Assembly: GCF_002245895.1 (NCBI RefSeq) | Contig: NZ_NPJZ01000001.1 | Location: 2,392,501-2,456,500 of the forward strand | Source of the DNA: Rhodococcus sp. OK302 | Lineage (GTDB): Bacteria; Actinomycetota; Actinomycetes; Mycobacteriales; Mycobacteriaceae | Direction of reading: 5' to 3' | Length of the DNA: 64,000 nucleotides | Shown: in pieces, positions 51,897 to 60,183 of the stretch | How positions within the stretch are numbered: position 1 is the first letter of the stretch | Layout: every line of letters begins with the position of its first letter | Position numbers and translations under genes: made by a program | Notes under the pieces: generated by a model | What the model saw: the letters and a program-made list of their open reading frames with translations, nothing else | The model's database searches: none | Told to the model about the DNA's origin: nothing

Positions 51897-53510
51897 ATGC
51901 ACACCAAGATAATTCGATCCGGCACCAGCCTGATGGCACTCGCAATTTCCGGTGCAATGTTGTTGACAGGCTGTGCCTCGAGTAGTGGTGACGCCCCAGC
52001 CGCAGACTCCCTCGCCGGTAGTAGCGTGGCGGGCTTCGTGGGCGCACCGGATGCCGGAGCACCGATCGACGGAGGCAGTCTCACCTTCGGGTCGTATTCA
52101 TTCCCGGCAGTGCTGGATCCAACCAAAACTCAAACCGCCGGCTCAACTGGCGGAACCGAAATGGCTGCAATCTACGACACGCTCATACGCAGCAACTCGG
52201 CAACCGAGAGCTTCGTGCCCCAGCTTGTGAAGACGCTGACGAGCAATGACGACTTCACGGTATTTACGGTGACGTTGCCGGAAGGTCTGACCTTCAGCGA
52301 TGGCAGCAATCTCGATGCTGAAGCCGTGAAGTGGAGCATCGACAGATTCGTGGCCGGCAAGGGCGACGTGTCGCAGTCCTGGCTGAATATCGTCGAGCGA
52401 GTCGATACTCCGAACGCAACCACTGTCGACTTCGTGCTCAAACGGCCGTGGAAGCAGTTCCCGGCGTTGTTGTCGATGGGCCCCGGAATGATCGTCGCAC
52501 GAAGTTCAGAGGCGGGCGGAACGTTCACCCCGATCGGGGCGGGTCCGTTCACCTTGGCCAAGTTCGCGCCGCACGAGGAGTTGGTACTCGCTGCGCGCAA
52601 GGACTATCAGGGTGGTAAGCCTCCGTTGGACACAGTGCGGTTCGTTCCCACCTCGGGTGCCCAGTCCCAATACGAGTCGCTCGAGAGCGGCCAGATCGAC
52701 ATGACATACATCCTCCGTGACGAAGGCGTCATCAAGCAGGTTCTCGCCGACGGATACTCCGGCTACCTCAGTCCTACCGGTCAGAACGGAATCGGCACGA
52801 TCAACAACCGAGCCGGCAGGCCGGGTGCTGATGTTCGCGTTCGACAGGCGATCGCCTACGGGGTAGACCCGGAAGCGATCAATACTCGTGCGAACAACGG
52901 GTTAGGTACCGCCAGTTCCGAACTGGTCCCGGAGTCGTCGCGTTGGTACAGCAACACCGAAGGCATTCCCTTCGATCCGGAGAAGGCGAAAACTCTGCTC
53001 GATCAAGCGAAAGCCGAGGGGTACGACGGCAAACTCCGCTACCTCGCAACGTCCGAACCCAACCAACAGGCCACCGCGTTGGCCGTGCAAGCGTCGCTGA
53101 ACGCAATCGGCTTCGACGTGGCTATCGACTACGCAACCGACGTGACGGACCTGGTCCGGCGGGTGTACAAAGATCATGATTTCGATATGACCCGCGGTGG
53201 CGCGCCGGTCGGGGAAGAAGCGCCCTACATGAATTTGTACAACAGCATGGCCAGCGATTCGAAGAACAATCCTTCCGGGTTCGCTGACCCGGAGATGGAC
53301 ACCCTGATCACAGCGGTCCAGACCGCACCGACTGACGATGCTGTCAGTGACGCAATCAGCAAAGTGCAGAAATATGCCAATGTGACTGTGCCTTATGCGA
53401 TCTGGGGTCCGGCTTCGGTATTGACCGCGTGGGATGAAAACATTCACGGCGTCAAGCGCAATATCACGGACATCATGTTCTTCGACGAGGCTTGGATCTC
53501 GCCGAACTGA
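51897..53510 (+). CDS. Peptide/nickel-type ABC transporter substrate-binding lipoprotein (orphan)
   Basis: This 537-residue protein from ATG 51897 follows CAGGGGAA. The signal peptide ends with the lipobox L-T-G-C (MLLTGCASSSG), so it is membrane-anchored outside the cell. The SBP family 5 body includes LVKTLTSNDDFTVFTVTLPEGLTFSDGS, AVKWSIDRF, GAGPFTLAKF, and RVRQAIAYGVDPEAI. No permease or ATPase genes are near, so it must work with a transporter elsewhere or as a free receptor. Ligands of this family are oligopeptides, sugars or metal chelates. The frame upstream to 51804 is non-coding. Confidence 0.9.
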   Translation: MHTKIIRSGTSLMALAISGAMLLTGCASSSGDAPAADSLAGSSVAGFVGAPDAGAPIDGGSLTFGSYSFPAVLDPTKTQTAGSTGGTEMAAIYDTLIRSNSATESFVPQLVKTLTSNDDFTVFTVTLPEGLTFSDGSNLDAEAVKWSIDRFVAGKGDVSQSWLNIVERVDTPNATTVDFVLKRPWKQFPALLSMGPGMIVARSSEAGGTFTPIGAGPFTLAKFAPHEELVLAARKDYQGGKPPLDTVRFVPTSGAQSQYESLESGQIDMTYILRDEGVIKQVLADGYSGYLSPTGQNGIGTINNRAGRPGADVRVRQAIAYGVDPEAINTRANNGLGTASSELVPESSRWYSNTEGIPFDPEKAKTLLDQAKAEGYDGKLRYLATSEPNQQATALAVQASLNAIGFDVAIDYATDVTDLVRRVYKDHDFDMTRGGAPVGEEAPYMNLYNSMASDSKNNPSGFADPEMDTLITAVQTAPTDDAVSDAISKVQKYANVTVPYAIWGPASVLTAWDENIHGVKRNITDIMFFDEAWISPN

Positions 53511-53524
53511 TCTGCCGCGGGGAC

Positions 53525-53553
53525 GGCCGGGGCGGAATCCCTTCGTCCCGGCC
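53525..53553 (+). terminator. Terminator after the binding-protein gene
   Basis: GGCCGGG (53525-53531) pairs with CCCGGCC (53547-53553), and an inner C-G-G-A-A / T-T-C-G stem closes a short loop. It begins 15 bases after the stop. Confidence 0.65.
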
Positions 53554-53639
53554 ATCAGGACGAGGTGTTTTGTTCTGTACTGCAAGACAATACGGTCGTG
53601 GATGTAATACCGGTCGAAGAGCGATGAAATGGTGGAGCG

Positions 53640-54515
53640 ATGAAGTGGTCGTTGGCGGGCGCGATGATTGATGCCCTGGATTTGTGCGAGTTGGCTCAGG
53701 TTGCAGAAGAAGCAGGATTCGACGGTCTGTCGATGTCCGATTCGGTGTTCTATCCGGAGCATGTCTCGGCGCCTTACCCGTACTCGCCTGACGGTAAGCG
53801 GATGTGGGCACCGGAGACTCCGATGCCGGATCCCTTCATCGCCATGGCAGCGATGGCCGCCGTGACACAGCGAATTCGGTTCTATACCAACGTACTCAAG
53901 CTCCCGTTGCGAGATCCGCTGTTGACGGCCAAGCAGGTGTCGACCATGGCCGTGATGTCCCGAAATCGGGTGGCTATCGGCATTGGACTGTCGTGGATTC
54001 CGGAGGAATTCACTTACACGCGCACCGAAATGCGGACGCGAGGTGCCCGCACCGATGAGGCGATCGAAATTTTGAAGGCTGTGTGTGCGGGTCGCGGCCC
54101 GGAATGGGTCGAATACCACGGCAAACACTACGATTTTGATGCATTGATGATCAGTCCGGCACCCGATGCGCCCGTGCCGATCTTCATCGGTGGACACAGC
54201 GAACCCGGTCTGCGACGCGCCGCCAGGTTGGCCGACGGTTGGATCTCGGTGAACGTGACCAAAGAGGAATTGGCCTCTGCTATCGAGCGTCTCGCACAGT
54301 TGCGGGCGGAATACGGTCGATCCGACATTCCGTTCGAGATCAATGTTTCGCCGACCGATGTCCGTGACATCGACGGGTATCGCGAACTCGAGGCTCTCGG
54401 CGTCACGGAGATCAGGGTGTCTCCGTGGCATCGGTACGGTGTTGCTGCCGACGATCACCGGGGACGCCTCGATTCAATTCGTCGTTTTGCCGACGAGGTC
54501 ATCGCTCGGTACTGA
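53640..54515 (+). CDS. LLM class F420-dependent oxidoreductase
   Basis: This 291-residue luciferase-like TIM-barrel protein has ELAQVAEEAGFDGLSMSDSVFYPEHVS, TQRIRFYTNVLKLPLRDPLLTAKQV, RVAIGIGLSWIPEEF, and VPIFIGGHSEPGLRRAARLADGW. These match the F420-type subgroup with a conserved GxGxGW-like loop (here GIGLSW). Actinobacteria use such enzymes for varied hydride transfers. It starts at ATG 53640, 129 bases after the lipoprotein gene. It may be an accessory to substrate processing for the neighbouring binding protein, but this is speculative. Confidence 0.9.
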   Translation: MKWSLAGAMIDALDLCELAQVAEEAGFDGLSMSDSVFYPEHVSAPYPYSPDGKRMWAPETPMPDPFIAMAAMAAVTQRIRFYTNVLKLPLRDPLLTAKQVSTMAVMSRNRVAIGIGLSWIPEEFTYTRTEMRTRGARTDEAIEILKAVCAGRGPEWVEYHGKHYDFDALMISPAPDAPVPIFIGGHSEPGLRRAARLADGWISVNVTKEELASAIERLAQLRAEYGRSDIPFEINVSPTDVRDIDGYRELEALGVTEIRVSPWHRYGVAADDHRGRLDSIRRFADEVIARY

Positions 54516-54848
54516 ACGATCAAAGTCTGGACTGCCGTTTGTGAGTGCTCGGACGACCCACGGTCGGTCGGGGACTTGATGGAGCATGAGGCTCGATCCC
54601 GACCGCGAAGGTAGTCAAGATCTAGGGCCCGACACAGGGTTGCCGGTTGCCGGTTTCCACCGCACCGACCCCCTAACTCTGAACCTCAACTTGAGAGTTG
54701 ACCTGGGGTTATTGTCGTTATTTATTTACCGTCCAGTAACTTGCACAAAACTGTAACGAGTTCCCGTTTTCAGTGAGACAGTGTGTTGGATTTCACTCAA
54801 CCACGATGCCTGTGACGGTTACCACCTGGTCGGGCGCAAGGAGTTTCA
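54516..54848. other. 333-base intergenic region: gene remnant plus promoter of the Ig-repeat gene
   Basis: The left half contains the DUF1214 3' remnant (54594-54619). The right half is AT-rich for this genome (TTATTGTCGTTATTTATTTA), likely the promoter region, with an inverted repeat TCAACT-TGAG-AGTTGA at 54686-54701 inside ACCTCAAC...GTTGACCT. No further gene was seen. Confidence 0.6.
54594..54619 (+). pseudogene. Remnant of a second DUF1214 gene 3' end (direct repeat copy 2)
   Basis: The sequence repeats the last codons of the gene at 50717-51778 exactly for 26 bases and then ends with a stop codon (reading I-P-T-A-K-V-V-K-I-stop). GGGGACTTG at 54569-54577 also matches 51707-51715 upstream, with about 14 intervening bases missing. 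The rest of the gene is absent. It points to a past duplication or recombination around the 51.8-54.6 kb segment. Confidence 0.7.
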
Positions 54849-57800
54849 ATGTCGAAATCCTCAGTACAGCGCGTTGCTGTACCGATCACCAGCGTTGCGG
54901 TTGTCGCTGGAATGATGCTGATCGGTAGTCCGGCCGGCGCTGCTCCCGCGACCACCACGTACAAGAACTCGTGTCAGGCCTCGGCCGTGCTCACCGTCCA
55001 TAAGGTGGCCGACACCTCGATGACGGTTGACGCCCCCGCCACGGTGGCACCCGGCGAGACGTTCACCTACCGCATCCAGCCCGGCGGAGCGTCCTACCCA
55101 GACAGTGAGTCCGGCGCTAGTACTACCAACGTCTCGCGACTGAAGGTCGACTACGAGATTCCTGCCAACGCCACCTTCGTCAGCGCCGCAGTCGTGGGAA
55201 CCGGGATCAACCTGGACAATGTCGCACCGAGCGTGCTCCGAGTGGACGACAGCGGCAACGTCAGCGGCTCCGGCAACATCATCCGACTGTCCGGTGGCAA
55301 CCAGACGATCGCAAACGGCCCGTCGTCGAGCGCCAATAGCGAGGGAGGTATCCGGGCGCCCAAGCTGAAGAAGGACCTCAATGGCAATGGCACCGGCGGT
55401 GACAGCTGGTTCCGGCTGCCTGCTGTCGACGTGACGGTAGTGGCTGGCGCACCCGGTGTGATCACCCCCAAAGTTCGCACCGTCGGAAGTGCCGCTAGCT
55501 ACAACAATGACGCGAACTACTACACCTTCCTGCCGAGGGCGACCTTCTGGGGATCCACGCAGTGGGCACCCACCAAATGCACCCCGCGCGACGCCCAGGG
55601 CAGTGCTCTCAATGCCGGCGCCGGCGCCCTGGCCACGATCACAGTCACAACCCCGGGCCCGGTCATCGTCGATTCCACCACCACGTTGAGTGCTCCGGCG
55701 ACAGCTAAGACGGGTACTGCTGTGGATCTCACGGCGACTGTCGCTCCGGCGGGTGCTACCGGCACCGTCGATTTCAAGGACGGCGCAACAGTTTTGGGCA
55801 CCGCACCGGTTAATGCTGGTGTTGCGACGCTGAACCACACCTTCACCACAAACGGCAGCCATTCCATCACCGCTGTGTACTCGGGTGATGCCACGAACCG
55901 TACGTCGACGTCGGCTGCTTCGACGGTCGAGGTTTCCACGGATCCGGTCATCGTCGATTCCACGACCACGTTGAGTGCTCCGGCGACAGCTAAGACGGGT
56001 ACTGCTGTGGATCTCACGGCTACCGTCGCTCCGGCGGGCGCTACCGGCACCGTCGATTTCAAGGACGGCGCAACAGTTTTGGGCACCGCACCGGTTAATG
56101 CTGGTGTTGCGACGCTGAACCACACCTTCACCACAAACGGCAGCCATTCCATCACCGCTGTGTACTCGGGTGATGCCACGAACCGTACGTCGACGTCGGC
56201 TGCTTCGAACGTCGAGGTTTCCACGGATCCGGTGATTGTCGATTCCACGACCACGTTGAACGTTCCGGCGACCGCTAAGACCGGTACGGCTGTGGATCTC
56301 ACGGCTACCGTCGCTCCGGCGGGCGCTACCGGCACTGTCGATTTCAAGGACGGCGCAACAGTTTTGGGCACCGCACCGGTCAATGCTGGTGTTGCGACGT
56401 TGAGTCACACCTTCACCAGCAATGGCAGCCATTCGATCACTGCTGTGTACTCGGGTGACGCGACGAACCGTACGTCGACGTCGGCTGCTTCGAACGTCGA
56501 GGTTTCCACGGATCCGGTGATTGTCGATTCCACGACCACGTTGAACGTTCCGGCGACCGCTAAGACCGGTACGGCTGTGGATCTCACGGCTACCGTCGCT
56601 CCGGCGGGCGCTACCGGCACTGTCGATTTCAAGGACGGCGCAACAGTTTTGGGCACCGCACCGGTCAATGCTGGTGTTGCGACGTTGAGTCACACCTTCA
56701 CCAGCAATGGCAGCCATTCGATCACTGCTGTGTACTCGGGTGACGCGACGAACCGTACGTCGACGTCGGCTGCTTCGAACGTCGAGGTTTCCACGGATCC
56801 GGTGATTGTCGATTCCACGACCACGTTGAACGTTCCGGCGACCGCTAAGACCGGTACGGCTGTGGATCTCACGGCTACCGTCGCTCCGGCGGGCGCTACC
56901 GGCACTGTCGATTTCAAGGACGGCGCAACAGTTTTGGGTACCGCACCGGTTAATGCTGGTGTTGCGACGCTGAACCACACTTTCACCACAAACGGCAGCC
57001 ATTCGATCACGGCTGTGTACTCGGGTGATGCCACGAACCGTACGTCGACGTCGGCTGCTTCGACGGTCGAGGTTTCCACGGATCCGGTCATCGTCGATTC
57101 CACGACCACGTTGAATGCTCCGGCGACTGCTAAGACGGGTACTGCTGTTGATCTCACGGCCACCGTCGCTCCGGCGGGTGCTTCCGGCACTGTCGATTTC
57201 AAGGACGGCGCAACAGTTTTGGGTACCGCACCGGTTAATGCTGGTGTTGCGACGCTGAACCATACGTTCACCACAAACGGCAGCCATTCGATCACGGCTG
57301 TGTACTCGGGTGATGCCACGAACCGTACGTCGACGTCGGCTGCTTCGACGGTCGAGGTTTCCACGGACCCGGTCATCGTTGATACCACGACCACGTTGAA
57401 CGTTCCGGCGACAGCGAAGACGGGTGCTGCTGTGGATCTCACGGCTACCGTCGCTCCGGCGGGTGCTTCCGGCACTGTCGATTTCAAGGACGGCGCAACA
57501 GTTTTGGGTACCGCACCGGTTAATGCTGGTGTTGCGACGCTGAACCATACGTTCACCAGCAATGGCAGCCATTCGATCACGGCTGTGTACTCGGGTGATG
57601 CGACGAACCGTACGTCGACGTCGGCAGCTTCGACTGTCGAGGTTTCCACGGACGTCGTGGTTGCCGATACCACCACCACGTTGAACGTTCCGGGTGCAGC
57701 CACCACCGGTGACAGTGTCGAGCTCTTCGCACTGGTCGCGGGCAATGACAGCACCCCGGCCGAGGGTGGCACCGTCCAGTTCTCGATCGACGGCAGCAAC

Positions 57801-58313
57801 GTCGGCGGCGCCATCGCAGTCACCGGCGGCAGTGCCAAGCTCGACCACGTCTTCGCGGCTGGTTCGCACTCCGTCGGAGCCGTGTACAGCGGTACCACGA
57901 CGTTCAACGGTTCGACCGCGACGGCTGCGTCCATCGTCGTCACCGATCCGGCACCGGTCGAGCTCACCACGGTCACCACGCTGACCGCACCGGCTACGGC
58001 CACGAAGGGTGCCGCGGTGAATCTGTCCGCGTCCGTCAAGACCGAGGCCGGTGACCCGGTCACCTCGGGCACCGTCACCTTCATGGACGGCACCACCGCG
58101 ATCGGCACCGCCGTCAACGTGGTCAATGGCCAGGCGACGCTGTCCTACCCGTTTGCTCTGACCGGCGACCGCCACATCACCGCCGTCTACAGCGGAGCCT
58201 CGGGTCTGAAGGAGTCGACCTCAGTCGCCTCCACAGTCACCGTCTCCGCCGGCAGCACCAACCCCGGCGGCACAGGCTCGCTGAGCTGGCTCGGGAACAT
58301 CTTCGGTTCCTAG
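54849..58313 (+). CDS. Secreted Ig-like domain repeat protein (adhesin-like), 1154 aa
   Basis: ATG 54849 follows AAGGAG at 5-6 bases. The N-terminal signal peptide (SVAVVAGMMLIGSPAGAAP) targets the Sec pathway. Residues about 30-265 are a unique domain with two cysteines (NSCQASAVLTVHK ... APTKCTPRDAQG). Residues 271-935 are seven tandem Ig-like (Big/MBG-type) repeats of exactly 95 residues, each containing PATAKTG, VDLTATVAPAGA, GTVDFKDGATVLG and SITAVYSGDA. Two divergent repeats (936-1135) and a short GSLSWLGNIFGS tail follow. There is no LPXTG or membrane anchor. It probably acts as a cell-surface or biofilm adhesin. Confidence 0.9.
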   Translation: MSKSSVQRVAVPITSVAVVAGMMLIGSPAGAAPATTTYKNSCQASAVLTVHKVADTSMTVDAPATVAPGETFTYRIQPGGASYPDSESGASTTNVSRLKVDYEIPANATFVSAAVVGTGINLDNVAPSVLRVDDSGNVSGSGNIIRLSGGNQTIANGPSSSANSEGGIRAPKLKKDLNGNGTGGDSWFRLPAVDVTVVAGAPGVITPKVRTVGSAASYNNDANYYTFLPRATFWGSTQWAPTKCTPRDAQGSALNAGAGALATITVTTPGPVIVDSTTTLSAPATAKTGTAVDLTATVAPAGATGTVDFKDGATVLGTAPVNAGVATLNHTFTTNGSHSITAVYSGDATNRTSTSAASTVEVSTDPVIVDSTTTLSAPATAKTGTAVDLTATVAPAGATGTVDFKDGATVLGTAPVNAGVATLNHTFTTNGSHSITAVYSGDATNRTSTSAASNVEVSTDPVIVDSTTTLNVPATAKTGTAVDLTATVAPAGATGTVDFKDGATVLGTAPVNAGVATLSHTFTSNGSHSITAVYSGDATNRTSTSAASNVEVSTDPVIVDSTTTLNVPATAKTGTAVDLTATVAPAGATGTVDFKDGATVLGTAPVNAGVATLSHTFTSNGSHSITAVYSGDATNRTSTSAASNVEVSTDPVIVDSTTTLNVPATAKTGTAVDLTATVAPAGATGTVDFKDGATVLGTAPVNAGVATLNHTFTTNGSHSITAVYSGDATNRTSTSAASTVEVSTDPVIVDSTTTLNAPATAKTGTAVDLTATVAPAGASGTVDFKDGATVLGTAPVNAGVATLNHTFTTNGSHSITAVYSGDATNRTSTSAASTVEVSTDPVIVDTTTTLNVPATAKTGAAVDLTATVAPAGASGTVDFKDGATVLGTAPVNAGVATLNHTFTSNGSHSITAVYSGDATNRTSTSAASTVEVSTDVVVADTTTTLNVPGAATTGDSVELFALVAGNDSTPAEGGTVQFSIDGSNVGGAIAVTGGSAKLDHVFAAGSHSVGAVYSGTTTFNGSTATAASIVVTDPAPVELTTVTTLTAPATATKGAAVNLSASVKTEAGDPVTSGTVTFMDGTTAIGTAVNVVNGQATLSYPFALTGDRHITAVYSGASGLKESTSVASTVTVSAGSTNPGGTGSLSWLGNIFGS
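55659..57653 (+). repeat. Seven tandem 285-bp coding repeats
   Basis: The period is exactly 285 bases, with units starting at 55659, 55944, 56229, 56514, 56799, 57084 and 57369. Units 3 and 4 appear identical over their full length, while others differ at scattered, mostly synonymous sites. This shows recent duplication or gene conversion. Because the unit is a multiple of three, repeat number can change without breaking the frame. Confidence 0.95.
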
Positions 58314-58341
58314 TCCCACTCGCACAGTGACAACACCATGA

Positions 58342-58376
58342 CGAACGCCCCTCGCCTGAACGGTGAGGGGCGTTCG
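58342..58376 (+). terminator. Terminator after the Ig-repeat gene
   Basis: CGAACGCCCCTC (58342-58353) pairs with GAGGGGCGTTCG (58365-58376). The stem is extended inward by G-C pairs around a TGAAC loop and is followed by CCTTGTGG. It lies 29 bases after the stop, in front of the convergent TetR gene. Confidence 0.85.
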
Positions 58377-58421
58377 CCTTGTGGCGGCACCGATTTCACG
58401 CCACGGCTAACGAGTCATCGC

Positions 58422-59009
58422 TCAGTACTGATCGACCAAGGCCTGAATTGATCGGCCATAGAGCGCCGCCAACTGTTCTCGATCCGCGTCGGGCGGGATG
58501 CTCTCCGTGCCGAGCGTGCTCAATAGTCCCGTTACCTGGGCAGAAATCAAAAGTGCGCGAGTGTGAGCGTCGACGCCAGGCAATCGGGTGGCGAGATTAG
58601 TGGCAAACGTGCCCGCCATTTCGCGCAGTCGTTCGCGGATGCGGGGACTGTCGGATGCCCGCATGAGTGCAGTGTGTACTGACAGCATCCGGGCGTCGGC
58701 CTTGCCGAGGACAAACGTTGCGATCTGTAGGCCGAGTGTGTCGAGTGGGCCGTCGAATTGTCCTTCGAAGTAGTCCTCGACCGGTGTGGTCTCGAGGAAC
58801 AGTGCTTCCTTCGATCCGAAGTGACGGATGACCAGTGCCGGGTCGATTCCGGCCACTTTGGCGATGGCGCGCACCGAAGTACCGCCGAAGCCGTGCTGGC
58901 CGAACAACTGGAATGCTGCGGCGCGAATCGCTTCCGGCGTCGAGGGTTGCTCTTGCTCTGAAATCTGTCCGTTCTTGCTCACGCCGTAGACCCCTGTGCT
59001 CGCTCTCAC
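58422..59009 (-). CDS. TetR/AcrR family regulator with divergent membrane-protein target
   Basis: The protein is 195 residues from GTG 59009; GTG 58982 (MSKNGQISEQEQ) is an alternative and is closer to homologous starts. The HTH is AIRAAAFQLFGQHGFGGTSVRAIAKVAG and IDPALVIRHFGSKEALFLE. It is separated from the membrane-protein gene by 109 bases containing three perfect GTCAAC-N3-GTTGAC palindromes, so both promoters are probably controlled by it. The ligand is unknown; such pairs often respond to the exported compound. Confidence 0.9.
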   Translation of the reverse strand: MRASTGVYGVSKNGQISEQEQPSTPEAIRAAAFQLFGQHGFGGTSVRAIAKVAGIDPALVIRHFGSKEALFLETTPVEDYFEGQFDGPLDTLGLQIATFVLGKADARMLSVHTALMRASDSPRIRERLREMAGTFATNLATRLPGVDAHTRALLISAQVTGLLSTLGTESIPPDADREQLAALYGRSIQALVDQY

Positions 59010-59021
59010 GTCGACCTCATT

Positions 59022-59084
59022 GTCAACACTGTTGACTCTATCGTGTCAACGGTGTTGACTAAAGAAGTTGTCAACGGTGTTGAC
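59022..59084. promoter_or_regulatory. Three GTCAAC-N3-GTTGAC operators
   Basis: GTCAACACTGTTGAC (59022-59036), GTCAACGGTGTTGAC (59045-59059) and GTCAACGGTGTTGAC (59070-59084) lie between the divergent TetR and membrane-protein genes. The start-to-start distances are 23 and 25 bases. The last copy ends 34 bases before ATG 59119. Confidence 0.85.
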
Positions 59085-59118
59085 ACCTAGATTTCGTTAG
59101 CGGAAAAGAGCACATGTA

Positions 59119-60144
59119 ATGACAGATATCGACGTCAAGATCCCGATCAGCCCAGCGGCTCGACCAGTTGATCCACCCACGAACTGGAAGGCAGTGGGTG
59201 GTGGGCTGGCGTTCCCGTTGTTCTTCGTCATCATGTTCTGCCTGTGTTATGTCAGCGCCTTCCACTCACCGGTGCCCAACCAGGCGCCGATCGTGGTGGT
59301 CGGCTCTCCATCCGTGACGGCGCCCTTGATCGACGGAATCGAAGCAACGTCGGGCGACAAGTTCGACATCGTCGCCACTGACAGTGCAGCCGACGCCATC
59401 TCCCGGATCGATAATCGTGACGCTATCGGCGCCATCGAAATCAGTGACACCGTCACAGCGCACATCGCGACCGGAGCCGGGGCGTCGACGGTATCCGTCG
59501 TGACCGGGCTGGCGCATTCCATCGCAGACGAGACCGGGCAACAGGTCACAGTGATCGACTCCGCGCCCGTCACAGCGCGTGATTCCTCGACCGTCGGACT
59601 GTTCTACTTCCTGATCGTTTGCACGCTTGGCGGATACCTGACCATCACAGTGCTCAGTCAGGTCGCGCCGAGAATGCGCCTGAAAGAGCAGTATTCGGTC
59701 CTTGCCGGTGCAGCAATCCTCACCCCGCTCCTCGCTTTCGGAATTACGAGTATCTTCATGCACGCTTTCGGTGCTTCGTTCGGCGAGATCCTGCAACTGC
59801 TCGGTATCGCGATGTTCTACACCTTCACCGTCGGCGCGGTGAGCATTCTGTTGAACCGATTGCTCGGCCAGGCCGCGATCTTTGCGGTGTTGACGGTGCT
59901 GGTCTTCATCAACTTCCCGAGTTCGGGCGGCGCCATTCCGGTGTCATTCCTGCCGGGGTTCTGGCAGCACATCCACTCGTTCTGGCTGGGATCGTCTGCC
60001 ATGGAGCCCATCCGCTCCGTCATCTACTTCGGTGGCAACGGCGCCGGCCCCCACCTGATCGTTCTGGGTATCTGGTTGGTAGCCGCGCTCGGACTGACTT
60101 GGTTGGTTGCCGCTCGCCAGTCGAAGAAGGCAGTAGCGCAATAA
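59119..60144 (+). CDS. ABC-2 permease-like / YhgE-Pip-like multi-pass membrane protein
   Basis: This 341-residue protein has one N-terminal helix (GLAFPLFFVIMFCLCYVSAF), a roughly 100-residue external domain (PIVVVGSPSVTAPLIDGIEA ... VTVIDSAPVTA) and five further helices (GLFYFLIVCTLGGYLTITVL, SVLAGAAILTPLLAFGITSIF, LLGIAMFYTFTVGAVSIL, AIFAVLTVLVFINF, HLIVLGIWLVAALGLTWLVA). This layout matches DUF3533/YhgE-type ABC-2 membrane proteins. There is no ATPase partner gene. A TetR with three operators upstream suggests an inducible export or envelope-stress role. Confidence 0.72.
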   Translation: MTDIDVKIPISPAARPVDPPTNWKAVGGGLAFPLFFVIMFCLCYVSAFHSPVPNQAPIVVVGSPSVTAPLIDGIEATSGDKFDIVATDSAADAISRIDNRDAIGAIEISDTVTAHIATGAGASTVSVVTGLAHSIADETGQQVTVIDSAPVTARDSSTVGLFYFLIVCTLGGYLTITVLSQVAPRMRLKEQYSVLAGAAILTPLLAFGITSIFMHAFGASFGEILQLLGIAMFYTFTVGAVSILLNRLLGQAAIFAVLTVLVFINFPSSGGAIPVSFLPGFWQHIHSFWLGSSAMEPIRSVIYFGGNGAGPHLIVLGIWLVAALGLTWLVAARQSKKAVAQ

Positions 60145-60146
60145 GT

Positions 60147-60179
60147 TTGGTGAGGTCGGAAATCATCCGACCTCACCAA
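60147..60179. terminator. Intrinsic terminator between membrane protein and acyl-CoA oxidase genes
   Basis: TTGGTGAGGTCGGA (60147-60160) and TCCGACCTCACCAA (60166-60179) form a perfect 14-bp stem with a 5-base loop. It is followed by CTTTTT, a classic Rho-independent terminator on the plus strand. It also lies just after the end of the convergent gene. Confidence 0.92.
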
Positions 60180-60183
60180 CTTT

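Noticed and set aside
55659..57653. Tandem repeats as a CRISPR array or non-coding satellite
   Set aside because: The units are 285 bases, contiguous, in frame and code for an Ig-like fold; there are no spacers.
54861..58175. 1104-codon open frame on the minus strand across the Ig-repeat gene
   Set aside because: It is the repeat gene read backwards: a periodic high-GC coding region keeps antisense frames open. Its product is Arg/Ser-rich and periodic with the same 95-residue unit, and it has no start signals.
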